Assembly: GCA_030141605.1 (NCBI GenBank)
Contig: JAQGDQ010000087.1
Location: 622,001-680,323, forward strand
Source of the DNA: Tubiluchus corallicola
Lineage: Eukaryota > Priapulida > Priapulimorpha > Priapulimorphida > Tubiluchidae
Length of the DNA stretch: 58,323 nucleotides
Direction: 5' to 3'
The notes beneath the pieces were generated by a model, which saw nothing but the letters and a program-made list of their open reading frames with translations, did not search any database and was not told where the DNA came from. Shown here piece by piece: positions 47,220 to 58,323 of the stretch. The position numbers and the translations under genes were made by a program. Numbering within the stretch: the first letter of the stretch is position 1; each line of letters begins with the position of its first letter.

Positions 47220-49165
47220 CAGACAGTTTAGAGATTCTATTAAATATCATAAGTTAATAAGGCGCTTAGAAGTATTTTAGAAGTATGAGCGTTATGTCTA
47301 CAGGGAAAAACCAAGAAAGCAGCGTAATGGCAAAGCAAATTGTTATTGTGGAGTCTAAAAAATAATGAAAGGTGAGTTGCTGTGATGAAAGAATTCTATG
47401 GCGTAGAAGTTTCTGAAACTGAAGCATTCGTTGTTAGGTACATGGTAGTTTTCATTTTTTACAAATACTGCATTTCCCATGCCCTGTGGTGTGCGCTCGT
47501 GATGAATACTAGAAGAATTGAGTTGAAACCTGCAGCAGGAATGCGCTGAAACCTATAGTAGGCAAGCATGCTGTGGCATACAATTAAGCAATGATGCGAC
47601 GTAAAAACTCAGCTCAATTCCAATCTTTCTTTTTGTTATACTGTAGTTTAATTAGTTTAAACTAGTAATTGTAATGTCAGAAGCTAACTATTATAGTAAC
47701 TATTGCTTTTAATAATATTATTTTGTTTTCCATAATTACTGTTTCATAAAACCATTTAGTTATAACCGTAGACCATTGCCTGGCTTCTGCCACTGTTTCC
47801 TTCCTATGGATAAACTTCATAATAACCACTTTATTCGCCGTCGCATAACTTCTTCCCAAAGGACGTCATATGATAAGCACTTAATGCAGCTCAAGCAAAT
47901 AATGTCCAAGTAAAAGATTCCCCGGTTGCCAAAACGTCAGTGTCAAGTCTTCACCTTGCAACCTAACTTTGACCAAATAGTTACAAATCTTGAAATCCAT
48001 TAGATTATGGTAACTGATGCGATAATTCTACAAATTACAATTTTTCCCTTAACTTATGTTTCTCGTCTTTCGTCTCTCATTATAAAAGTTTAACGAGAAT
48101 AATGCAGAAAATACTCGCCAGCAATATACTCATGTATTAGGTGTAACATGCCCCATGGGGCCATGACTGTACAGCTTGTAAAATATTTTGACTGTTTCTT
48201 TCTTCCCGTCTTATTTTACCCCCCACTTTTCCACCTTATGAGCCACTAGAAGCTATTTGGTTTAGTTTAGTTTAGTTTAGTTTATTTCCAAAATGTCATA
48301 AGTACAACATTGTTACATATTTCACAAATAAGTTGTTACTACAACAAAATAAAACAAAATTTAAATTCACCAGTTATTGATATTTCCATATGTTTGCATA
48401 TAACATTTAGCCGAAAAGAAAACTGATAAATTAAATTTAATAATACGTTACATATGACACCCGTAATCAAGGTGCAGACAGAATAAAGTCGGCTCTTAAA
48501 TGCCAAAAGCCTAAAATGTGCGCATGCATTACTATTTCGATGTTGGCTTCCTCTTACGTCTTTCAATTAAACTGACGGCTTCTAAAGGTGACCCGCCGCG
48601 TATATCACTTTCAGACGCAAATATAAAAATGTGCTAACTTAACTAGAATAAAACACGAAAAAAGTTTACCGGTACATGAATATGAATCATTATCAAGTTT
48701 GCGATTATTATTCACATCATTAAAGTATGTTTGCAAAACTAAACTTAAAATCTGCATTATAAATTGTGCAAAAAAGCTAGTCACGCCGTAATATAAAGCG
48801 GAGAAATCTTACACCCTCTTTCTCTTGTCTGTAAGGCTTAAACATAATGCTGATACGATATTTATAACACACGGTGTCTCATTTCCTTGTTTTAATTATT
48901 TCACTTAATAGCAAGCTAGGCCGATTATCAACGAAAATTGTATTTGTATCTAATTACTATCGGCTCAACTTTTTGCAGTAAATTTGCTGAAATTACCTTC
49001 AGAATGATTAACGGGAAACAGACAATGTGCATAGGATGCACGCAGGTACACGCTCATGCAAAATCAATATGAAGTTTAACTTGTAGTTGTGGCTGTTTTA
49101 TATAAATAGAATGTCAAAGCTTGTAATTCCGATCACGTCACTAAAAAACTATTAAACACTGCTTC
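47090..49165 (+). repeat. Large duplicated segment, copy A
   Basis: Positions 47495-49165 recur in inverted orientation at about 55896-57572, and 47090-47842 recur in direct orientation at 57571-58323. Identity is about 99 percent in both. The segment contains the end of the 46-bp array, AT-rich DNA without recognised genes, and a minus-strand retroelement tail at 48257-48286. Frames shared by the copies only reflect the duplication. Confidence 0.95.
48257..48286 (-). repeat. Non-LTR element 3' tail (AATAAA plus CTAAA repeats)
   Basis: On the minus strand AATAAA is followed by four CTAAA units, the form of many LINE or SINE 3' ends. The same tail is at 56774-56802 on the plus strand in the inverted copy. 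The body of the element upstream is not recognisable. Confidence 0.5.
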
Positions 49166-49286
49166 TACGTTAATCAAAATTAATCTGATGACAAGAAAAC
49201 GAATTAAGACCAAGAATTATACGGCGCGTCTCACAATCAGAAAACAGTGCGCAAATTTGTAGTAGCAAACAATGGCCTTTCTAATC

Positions 49287-49895
49287 ATTAGATGAAACGA
49301 AAACCGGACCCTATTTTAAGCTATAGATCAAAACATCTACCCTATAAATTATTGAAAGGGAACATGCTATTTTTTTCAAGAGTGGTTTACCTGAAAGAAT
49401 TATTACCGCAGAATAGTTATTTCGCGTTCGCATTTCACCATGCACTAGTTAGATGGGCACTAGCGCCTGCATCTCGGAAACGCACAAAAACAACTGTATT
49501 TCTCATTTCAGAGGTGTTCAGTTGTGACGCAGTGCACATGTTCGGTAGCTCATGCGTGAGCACAGCTGTGGACTTTAAATTTGAATTTTAACTTTAAAAA
49601 TTGCAGATTTTTTGTGTAACGTACTGAATGGCTGTACAAACGCCAACTTTCACTTTTGCAAACATGTGCTCATGGAATTGTTGTGCTGTTGAAAATTATG
49701 TTCAGAATTTTATGTTGAAAATTATATTGAAAGTTGTGATGCCATCACGGCCTGTCGTTAGTTAAGTTTTTAACTTATTATTTAATTACCAGAAACATTT
49801 TAGCATTATTATAGACCTTGGAACGTATCATTTTTACCGTACTTCAAAATGGGGTAGAATATGAGAAATCATGCTGTATTCCTTGAAAGTGAGCA
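49287..49895 (+). repeat. Dispersed repeat family P, second copy
   Basis: Homologous over its full length to 41225-41935, and its middle to 80-165. See those entries for landmarks. It has diverged by substitutions and several indels, so the duplication is old. Confidence 0.82.
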
Positions 49896-50639
49896 GCACT
49901 TAGTCATTAATTTTATAAATTTCAACGTTTATTTTGGTTGTCACTGGGCGGCATTAGATTCGAAGTCCTTTAAGCTGCGAAAATGCCGTAGCTGCTAAAT
50001 ATGGTTTTCCAACAAATTTCAAAAATTACAAACTAAATAAGATATGCATATAGATGCGTGATTACCAGACGATTATTATACAGAAAATACTTGCCTGTAT
50101 ATTTGTGATTCAACCTGGTTACCGAATCAAATGTATGACGCGGCAACCTAGGCAAAGAACTGCTAAAGAGTGACCTGATGATGTGTGACCGAATCTGCAC
50201 AACATTTTTCTGCAACTTAAAAAAGCAGTACAAACGAGGAAACGAAAACGTTCATTTTTGTATTCAACCCAGTTGTAGCGAAACTATATTCAGTTTAACA
50301 GTCTTTACATGAATTACAAGACGTGCAATATGTGCTCCTGCGAGCAAGTGATATCAATTATAAGACAAAATATTGCGTTGAAACGTTTGTTGTTTTAAAT
50401 ACATTTTACGCTAAGGGAATGCATTTGTGGGAAGGATGTATGTTTACACTGATTTCACGTATAAAACCTTGTCATGTGAAAGTCACAACGAACAATCGTA
50501 GATTTCTTTACCACTAGCCTCAGCAATTCATCAATACGGCTTATTGGCCTCTAATAGGCCTAGCCACTGTAGGCTACGCTCCGCTGATTTTGCGAAGAAA
50601 CGGATTCTGGGTTCGTTCATTTTTTTCGGTTTTCCTTAC
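49896..50639. other. Gene-free stretch
   Basis: No gene or repeat recognised. Confidence 0.4.
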
Positions 50640-51240
50640 TCTTGAAATAAAATTGAGTTTTGGTTCAATGTTTAAGCTTTTTAAAAATGAAACTTACAGA
50701 ACGAGGAATTTATTGCGCTCTTATTCAAAATACAAGTGACACAAGACGCTGTTATTAGCTGTTTAGTTATTTAAAGCACGAGGAAAAAGAAAACCTTTAC
50801 TTGCACAGAGCTTGGAAAATTCGTCTTGAAATTTTGTATCACCTACGTACCGTCTTATTGCATACAGAGCTTGTATTAGCAGTAAAACTGTATAAAACTT
50901 GAAAATTTACATTCTCGCGATGACCACTAGCCATTTTGACAGTAGGTCGTTTGTAACAAGTTTAGATAACATTGAAGGAAGTTTTAAATAATAACCAATG
51001 CATGCCTAACGCTCTCTTCACCAAGTAAGCAAAAGTGTAAATTGGTATATCTTGTCAATAAGATTAAAAACATGTTTTTTGGTGAATCAATGGTTCACAT
51101 TGGTATGGTGAGACAGTGACGTTTTGCCAGTTGGCGAAAACGCTTTAGATTAGTAAAATTTTTCTTTTGTAGTTGCATAAGTCTTTTAAGCAGGTAAGGA
51201 TTATGGTAAGTAATGTAATTTGTTTGGAAAGTTTTTAAGA
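50640..51240 (-). repeat. Dispersed repeat family Q, fullest copy
   Basis: In reverse complement it runs from CTTACCATAATCC through CGCCAACTGGCAAAACGTCA, CTTGTTACAAACGACC, TGTCAAAATGGCTAGTGGTC, GCTAATACAAGCTCTGTATG and onwards. It joins the parts seen separately at 21.2-22.4 kb, 40.6-40.9 kb and 42.0-42.1 kb. The site holding the Harbinger relic at 21.5 kb is empty here. No protein is encoded. Confidence 0.85.
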
Positions 51241-53045
51241 TGTAATTTAAAATTGTCTTTCTTGTGTAAGATTTTTTACACACAAAAATTTGTAGTTTGT
51301 ATGGAAAGTTGACGGAAGTTTTAACCCAATTATAGTCGATAAAGAACGTTATGTAAATAATTATTTTTATGTAAATAATCGGCTGAAAATAAATTTCTAC
51401 TTACTTTCTTACTAGTTGACGTAACTACGTTTAGACAGCCAATACAAGGAGTACGTCTCTGAAGCAGCAGAATCGTATAAAATGATAAGTTTAGCACTTG
51501 GTGAAGAAAGTAGATATTAAAAATAAATTGCCCGTCTAATGAAACGAAGGTAATACCTTTAGGGGATGATAATACCAACCTAATCAAATTGAACAAGTTG
51601 AAATGGGAAAGACGAAAAGCAAGAAACATATTACAATGCTGCAGAGTAGAACACAATAATTAATTTGCGGTTTTTTTGACAAGAACAAGAGACTGGGTGG
51701 GTTTAAAGCATATCTGTAAAAGATTCTAGTAAATACGAGTCATTCGTACTTTTACATTCTAATGCCAAGTTTGATTAAAAAGAGTCATCTGCCTGCCTGT
51801 AAAACACAGCTATATTAGGTATTTAAAAGTGATAACGCGTGGAATTTTATTCTTCTCAGCGCAAGGCAATCCTTGAGCCACCCGGTTTATTAAAAGGTTG
51901 TGTTAAATACATCAGAAACGTTTTTACCGAATTACCTGCATTGACTCTTGTTGCGGTTTTATTTTTGAAACGTTTCTCATAAATAATGTGACTAAAAATC
52001 GATAAAATACAACAAAAATGTGCTTATTCTACTGATAAACCTGAAAATTATTACTAAGAAGGAAAGGTTGCAAACACCTAATAGTAAAATCTTGTATTAA
52101 AATACGCCTTACAGTAAGTAACATAAACGGAGTAACGCCTTGTAATTTTATCGCAACAACTTTTGCCACAAACAAACAGGTCTGTAATAATTCAAATCAG
52201 TAAATCTCTGAGCTCCATCTCACACGCCGTTGACGAAAATAATTATAAATTCATTATATGAATTAAAATCTATAGATCCCCAATGTGGAAAAGTTGAAAT
52301 AAATTTCTTGACTTAATTTGCATGAAATTATTTTACGTTGCAGGTATGACTGATTTGCACGCCAATTATAGTCACAATGCGTTTATTGAACGCATCCATA
52401 TTACAGCAATCTATTGCTCATTATTGAATACGCAAAGCGTTGGACAAATCGATTCCTTAATTGCGGCTGTAAATGCCTTTCTTTTTGCAGGGTTTACCCT
52501 GATCTTGAAAATGTGCGTGCACAGTCATTGAACGTTTAGATGCAAGTAACTACAACTAAGTAATAAATGGATTTTTTCTAAGTAAATTCGCATGAAAATC
52601 TATGAAATTTTCATATTTTGAATTTAAAACTGCAACCACACAGTCGTTGTTAACTATTGGTGTATGATAAAGTGTTACCAATTGATGATGACGATGATTA
52701 CCTTTTCATTTTAAACACATATTTACATAAATGGGCCTCTAGTTGCAGGCAAAGTTTAACTTAATTATAAGTACACCTATGTACGTTGATACATTAATTA
52801 TACAATGTTAAATATATGTATAATTTTCATTTGAAATCTATCTACTCGTTGAAAATGCCATCCATAACTAACACAGTTGTTACTAAGATCGTCAAAAATT
52901 ATAGCACGAATAAAAGTTTTCATCAAAAACTCCGCTACTCAAAAAATAGGTTATATATTAAACCTGCAAAATTTTCTTTTGTTTTGATGAGGTGTAATTA
53001 AGGTAATTATGGCAGGCAAATTAAGACAAAATTCATGTTACTTAC
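51241..53045. other. Intron-side sequence of the R-x-x-S gene; no exon found
   Basis: This lies downstream (in gene direction) of the donor at 53045-53040. I looked for minus-strand exons with good acceptors and found none that were convincing. The next exon is probably further away, possibly beyond the duplicated segment. Confidence 0.4.
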
Positions 53046-53804
53046 AAACTTTATTCTTTGCCATAACCCTGGTTTTGGTTGTTGAGGCTGTCCAGTTATG
53101 CGATGAATATAGGGCCTGAAATAAGTGCCAACACTTTCATAAAAAGTGGCGTCCTGTTTGGACTGTGCCTGCGGTTGTCTTCCCTGTATGCTATCCCGCT
53201 TTCCGGCGAAAAAACTCTTGAACTTTTGCCAGGTAGTCGGCGGTGGCGGTGGTGGATCGGGCTGCGGTGTTATTATTGACGACAACGCGTGCAGTTGCAA
53301 GCTTATACTATTACGCACGTGGTCAAAATAAGATGGCGAGGGGGCTAGTCCCTCTCCAGTTTGTGTATCACAGCTGCTTTTTCTACTATCTGTCCCATCT
53401 CGATCCGAAGAGAAAGGGTTAAAGAACGAAGCGCTTGAGCTTTTTCTTGGTCCCTGCGCACTCGGAGACAGTGAAACATTCGAACCCTTCCTAGCACCTA
53501 GGTAACACGTCGGTGGCGTCAGCGAGTGAGTTGAACTTTTCCTATATTCCATCAGGTTTCCAGGTGACAGATTACCACCTGAGCCTTTCCTAGGCATGTG
53601 TGACGCTGGAGGCATTAGCGTACAGCCACCCGATCCTTTTCTGGGAGTGTACGTACTCGTTGTCACCTGTAGCGAACCCCCGGATAACTTCCTAGCCGTG
53701 TTGGCTATGGGTGCTAGTGACACGTATGAATGTCGCCGCGGTATGTTACCTGAACTTGGTGATAACACTGTCGTGTTCGTTTTCTTTGATGCGGCTGCCG
53801 CCAT
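53046..53804 (-). CDS. First coding exon of an unrecognised protein with periodic R-x-x-S phospho-site motifs
   Basis: The ATG at 53804 has a strong context (GACATGG) and an in-frame TGA upstream (53879-53877), which supports it as the start. The frame is open for 253 codons to the phase-0 donor TTT|GTAAGT (53045-53040). Reading past the donor soon meets a stop, so this is a spliced exon. Residues 1-20 are Ala/Ser/Thr-rich. Residues 23-144 hold eight sites of the form R-[RK]-x-S at 23, 38, 55, 72, 88, 105, 120 and 141, with steps of 15-17 residues and a last step of 21. Six have Leu or Phe four residues after the Ser. Residues 180-190 are Pro-rich (six prolines in a row), followed by WQKFKSFFAGKRDS and a basic/aromatic end (KPGLWQRIKF). 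There is no signal peptide or membrane segment, so a cytosolic N-terminal region is likely. Codons differ between the repeat units, which argues for selection on the protein. I do not recognise the family. Confidence 0.82.
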
Positions 53805-54480
53805 GTCTTTCTGAGTGTTTTCCCTGCTACTCCAATGCCGGGGAATAAAGCAACGTTTCAGAATCTGCGGTTGACATCAAGGCTTTGACACAAGCTTTCA
53901 CGTGAAACAGGCTCTCAGACGACTAACGCAGCTGATATGTATAATGGAATGAAATGGTGAGCCCTTCACGGCGCATATAGCAAGCCAATCACTACTTACT
54001 GAACCTGGCCGCTTACGACAATGGCCCTAGAACAAAGTGTGCTTGTTCCGCATCGACGTGTAAATGCAGAGAATAATAGCAATCTCAGCATGGCTTCCTG
54101 ACCGCCTTACAGGTAATTATAGCATAAGTGGGCTTCACTCATTACGTTTTTGCCGTCACATTTAACTCATTCTACACGGTGAAGTAATGTTTTAAAGCCG
54201 TCGTCGCTCACTGGCGTTGTACTTCCGACCCAGCTATTGCTGTCTCCTTCAAGCGATAAAGTTAAACTCAGCGAATAAACTTTAAACGCTAAATCAGCCG
54301 AGGAAGTGTCGTAATAAATTCTGCTTGTTAGACTTCGCACGATATCGTCCCTGGATGCCTCGTCTTCGCTTTCAGTCTGTCTAGTTTAGCTGATGTGTGT
54401 AATATATGTCTTGAACCTTACACGGTTGTGAAGTACCTGCGCTGCGCCACCTGAATGTGAAAGCAATGCTTCTTATTTGA
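53805..54480 (-). promoter_or_regulatory. Probable 5' UTR and promoter-proximal region
   Basis: The sequence upstream of the ATG has more CpG and GC than the surroundings and no repeats. It contains the in-frame stop that closes the reading frame. The transcription start cannot be placed, and I saw no clear TATA box at a credible distance. Confidence 0.3.
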
Positions 54481-55895
54481 CCAGTGCGCATGGCTTCTAC
54501 GGTTGCAAGAGGATGTAGACTTGGTTATTTAAATAACGCATATTTGTCTGTAATTAATTACGATGGCGGTAATAATTCAGTTTTGTGTTTTTATCTTCTC
54601 GTCACGAACTTTATTAAACTTTTTATCATCGTAAAGTCTCCCATGTCACTTTTCAACGTCAAGCACATAATCTAAGGATTTTTTCTTCTAAACATTTTCT
54701 TTTCATCACGGTTCTCTTTTCTTTCTTTTGATAAGGTTAACACAACTTGAGATACGACAAAAATATATTACTAATTTATAAACTGGAGGCGCGGGAGCTG
54801 TTTGTTTACTGCTTTGTTACCTGCTTAATTCTTTTTTCATTCCTGCTTGCTGCTAAAAATGAGAAAAGAGTTCGTTCATCGATTTGTGGATTCATTTAGT
54901 CTCCTACAAATTCTTTTGTATTATCAATGGAAAACTTTATCAGGTAACTTGATGATGACTTGAAAGTTTCCACCAGTAAATATCTGTTTGCCCTTTGGAT
55001 AAGTTTAGATAAAGTCAATAATTAACGACAGATTGTATGTTAAGTCGAGAGTACTTGTTGGTTTAATTGTTCTCGTTTTGTGTGCATTAAATCCATTATA
55101 TTCAAGCCTTAATGGTGTTCAACACACAAACATGTATTATATTCTGCAATATGGGTAACCTTTACAACCATAAGGATAGTTGACTGTCGACCTACAAACG
55201 CGTGACTAAGAAGGAAAATACAAACATCATTTTAGTAACAATGAAGACTACAAGTTCCTAATTATATTAACGTGGTTATACAATAATTAATGTGATTGTG
55301 AGGCACTACTTTTCAGACGAATTTGTTTGGTGGATTGATAATGGTTAACACTAGGAACTTCTTTGACCGTTTTTCCGTTGTAGCTTGACATGGGGTTAAG
55401 CGGTTTTGCTGTCTTTTTTCATGATTTATACTTACGCGTAGTTAAAGATTTGGAACTTTCATTCTGGAGCTGGATGTTTCGTGATAATCTCGTGGCAAAA
55501 ACAAAATTCACGACAAGTTCCATGTAACTTTATACCAAATTGATCAAGTCACACAAACTGACTTGGATTTCATGTCTTAGGTTTTTTTATGATTTCAAAA
55601 CATTTCGACATACCCTAGAACACACCGACATTGAGTCATTGCTATTCTTGTCTTAGTAATATAAAGACCGTTTACACTGTAAATGAAATTACAATCAACA
55701 CACTGGGCTTCATTCTCTAATTGCTTATTTGCCTCCAGCAAGAACTCAATTTTCTTTATAAGTTTTCTGCATCTTCTATTTATATACTGTGATTGTGATA
55801 CGAAGAGTCTATTTCAACCTCAAACGCGAATTTGGTTTGATTATTAGTCACCCGTTAATAAATCTCGTCATAAAAAGTTCACATTTAATACTTTT
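54481..55895. other. Gene-free stretch
   Basis: AT-rich sequence between the R-x-x-S exon and the inverted duplicate. No gene or repeat recognised. Confidence 0.45.
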
Positions 55896-57572
55896 GAAGC
55901 TGTGTTTAATAGTTTTTTAGTGACGTGATCGGAATTACAAGCCTTGACATTCTATTTCTATAAAACAGCCACAACTACAAGTTAAACTTCATATTGATTT
56001 TGCATGAGCGTGTACCTGCGTGCATCCTATGCACATTGTCTGTTTCCCGTTAATCATTCTGAAGGTAATTTCAGCAAATTTACTGCAAAAAGTTGAGCCG
56101 ATAGTAATTAGATACAAATACAATTTTCGTTGATAATCGGCCTAGCTTGCTATTAAGTGAAATAATTAAAACAAGGAAATGAGACACCGTGTGTTATAAA
56201 TATCGTATCAGCATTATGTTTAAGCCTTACAGACAAGAGAAAGAGGGTGTAAGATTTCTCCGTTTTATATTACGGCGTAACTAGCTTTTTTGCACAATTT
56301 ATAATGCAGATTTTAAGTTTAGTTTTGCAAACATACTTTAATGATGTGAATAATAATCGCAAACTTGATAATGATTCATATTCATGTACCGGTAAACTTT
56401 TTTCGTGTTTTATTCTAGTTAAGTTAGCACATTTTTATATTTGCGTCTGAAAGTGATATACGCGGCGGGTCACCTTTAGAAGCCGTCAGTTTAATTGAAA
56501 GACGTAAGAGGAAGCCAACATCGAAATAGTAATGCATGCGCACATTTTAGGCTTTTGGCATTTAAGAGCCGACTTTATTCTGTCTGCACCTTGATTACGG
56601 GTGTCATATGTAACGTATTATTAAATTTAATTTATCAGTTTTCTTTTCGGCTAAATGTTATATGCAAATATATGGAAATATCAATAACTGGTGAATTTAA
56701 ATTTTGTTTTATTTTGTTGTAGTAACAACTTATTTGTGAAATATGTAACAATGTTGTACTTTTGACATTTTGGAAATAAACTAAACTAAACTAAACTAAA
56801 CCAAATAGCTTCTAGTGGCTCATAAGGTGGAAAAGCGGGGGGGGGGGGTAAAATAAGACGGGAAGAAAGAAACAGTCAAAATATTTTACAAGCTGTACAG
56901 TCATGGCCCCATGGGGCATGTTACACCTAATACATGAGTATATTGCTGGCGAGTATTTTCTGCATTATTCTCGTTAAACTTTTATAATGAGAGACGAAAG
57001 ACGAGAAACATAAGTTAAGGGAAAAATTGTAATTTGTAGAATTATCGCATCAGTTACCATAATCTAATGGATTTCAAGATTTGTAACTATTTGGTCAAAG
57101 TTAGGTTGCAAGGTGAAGACTTGACACTGACGTTTTGGCAACCGGGGAATCTTTTACTTGGACATTATTTGCTTGAGCTGCATTAAGTGCTTATCATATG
57201 ACGTCCTTTGGGAAGAAGTTATGCGACGGCGAATAAAGTGGTTATTATGAAGTTTATCCATAGGAAGGAAACAGTGGCAGAAGCCAGGCAATGGTCTACG
57301 GTTATAACTAAATGGTTTTATGAAACAGTAATTATGGAAAACAAAATAATATTATTAAAAGCAATAGTTACTATAATAGTTAGCTTCTGACATTACAATT
57401 ACTAGTTTAAACTAATTAAACTACAGTATAACAAAAAGAAAGATTGGAATTGAGCTGAGTTTTTACGTCGCATCATTGCTTAATTGTATGCCACAGCATG
57501 CTTGCCTACTATAGGCTTCAGCGCATTCCTGCTGCAGGTTTCAACTCAATTCTTCTAGTATTCATCACGAGC
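55896..57572 (-). repeat. Large duplicated segment, copy B (inverted)
   Basis: Reverse complement of 47495-49165 with only scattered differences, for example a 12-G run at 56837-56848 against 6 C in copy A. Homology ends abruptly near 55896 (GCTTC followed by unrelated bases) and at 57572, where GAGCTC forms the joint to copy C. The frame at 56495-56722 is identical to the minus frame 48339-48566 except for one residue, but has no family resemblance. Confidence 0.95.
56774..56802 (+). repeat. Non-LTR element 3' tail, inverted copy
   Basis: AATAAACTAAACTAAACTAA and one to two further units. It is the counterpart of 48257-48286 carried by the duplication. Confidence 0.5.
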
Positions 57573-58323
57573 TCACACAACTGCATGACTGTTTAGTTAA
57601 CTACCATTTGGCCATAGCTTACACAACTGCATGGCTGTTTAGCTAACTTCTGCTTGGTTGTAGCTCACACAACTGCATGACTGTTTAGGTAACTTCTGTT
57701 CAGACAGTTTAGAGATTCTATTAAATATCATAAGTTAATAAGGCGCTTAGAAGTATTTTAGAAGTATGAGCGTTATGTCTACAGGGAAAAACCAAGAAAG
57801 CAGCGTAATGGCAAAGCAAATTGTTATTGTGGAGTCTAAAAAATAATGAAAGGTGAGTTGCTGTGATGAAAGAATTCTATGGCGTAGAAGTTTCTGAAAC
57901 TGAAGCATTCGTTGTTAGGTACATGGTAGTTTTCATTTTTTACAAATACTGCATTTCCCATGCCCTGTGGTGTGCGCTCGTGATGAATACTAGAAGAATT
58001 GAGTTGAAACCTGCAGCAGGAATGCGCTGAAGCCTATAGTAGGCAAGCATGCTGTGGCATACAATTAAGCAATGATGCGACGTAAAAACTCAGCTCAATT
58101 CCAATCTTTCTTTTTGTTATACTGTAGTTTAATTAGTTTAAACTAGTAATTGTAATGTCAGAAGCTAACTATTATAGTAACTATTGCTTTTAATAATATT
58201 ATTTTGTTTTCCATAATTACTGTTTCATAAAACCATTTAGTTATAACCGTAGACCATTGCCTGGCTTCTGCCACTGTTTCCTTCCTATGGATAAACTTCA
58301 TAATAACCACTTTATTCGCCGTC
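57571..58323 (+). repeat. Large duplicated segment, copy C (direct, runs off the window)
   Basis: Collinear with 47090-47842 at a fixed offset of 10481 bp without any indel, and about 2-3 substitutions in 753 bp. It begins inside the 46-bp tandem array with 2-3 units left and continues past the window end. Together with copy B it makes an inverted repeat whose centre is about 400 bp (57573-57975). Confidence 0.95.

Noticed and set aside
47677-47859. 60-codon frame repeated at 57208-57390
   Set aside because: Same reason: it lies in the duplicated segment, with no family resemblance.
48339-48566. 75-codon frame conserved at 56495-56722
   Set aside because: Conservation comes from the recent duplication of the whole segment. 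It has no domain, and the neighbouring non-coding DNA is just as similar.

Overview
The window is metazoan nuclear DNA. It is AT-rich, has GT-AG introns with consensus donors (GTAAGT, GTGAGC, GTACGT), long simple-sequence arrays, LINE-type reverse transcriptase relics and miniature DNA transposons, and shows no bacterial gene layout. A Penelope-type hammerhead ribozyme motif and a secreted multi-EGF protein fit a marine invertebrate, possibly a lophotrochozoan such as a mollusc. I cannot fix the taxon from sequence alone.

Only two protein-coding loci are supported, one near each end. On the left, seven plus-strand exons (539-6431) form the 3' part of a gene encoding tandem EGF-like domains and a short Tyr/Pro/Glu-rich tail. 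Five exons carry six EGF domains, all junctions are in frame, and the gene starts upstream of the window. On the right, a minus-strand first coding exon (53804 down to 53046) encodes 253 residues, ends at a GTAAGT donor, and carries eight regularly spaced R-x-x-S sites. Its later exons were not found.

The roughly 46 kb between them is gene-poor and built from repeats. From 10.8 to 18.1 kb there are facing blocks of a 17-bp satellite, a recent 238-bp tandem duplication, a decayed LINE in two pieces and a short inverted-repeat element between 61-bp direct repeats. From 18.5 to 28.6 kb there are very long microsatellites, a PIF/Harbinger relic nested inside an older repeat whose empty site survives elsewhere in the window, and a second LINE relic. 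From 28.6 to 46 kb there is mostly unique AT-rich DNA with candidate regulatory patches, an 18-bp minisatellite, a TTAA-flanked MITE, a 385-bp GAAA tract, and two head-to-head hammerhead ribozyme motifs forming a near-perfect 69-bp-arm palindrome (39503-39648). From 46.8 kb to the end, a 46-bp tandem repeat borders a segment present three times: direct at 47.1-49.2 kb, inverted at 55.9-57.6 kb, and direct again from 57.6 kb past the window end, at about 99 percent identity. This triplication brackets the R-x-x-S exon.

The two genes show no functional link. The clearest novelty candidates are the palindromic ribozyme pair, the near-identical inverted/direct triplication, the periodic kinase-site exon, and the nested Harbinger with in-window empty sites.
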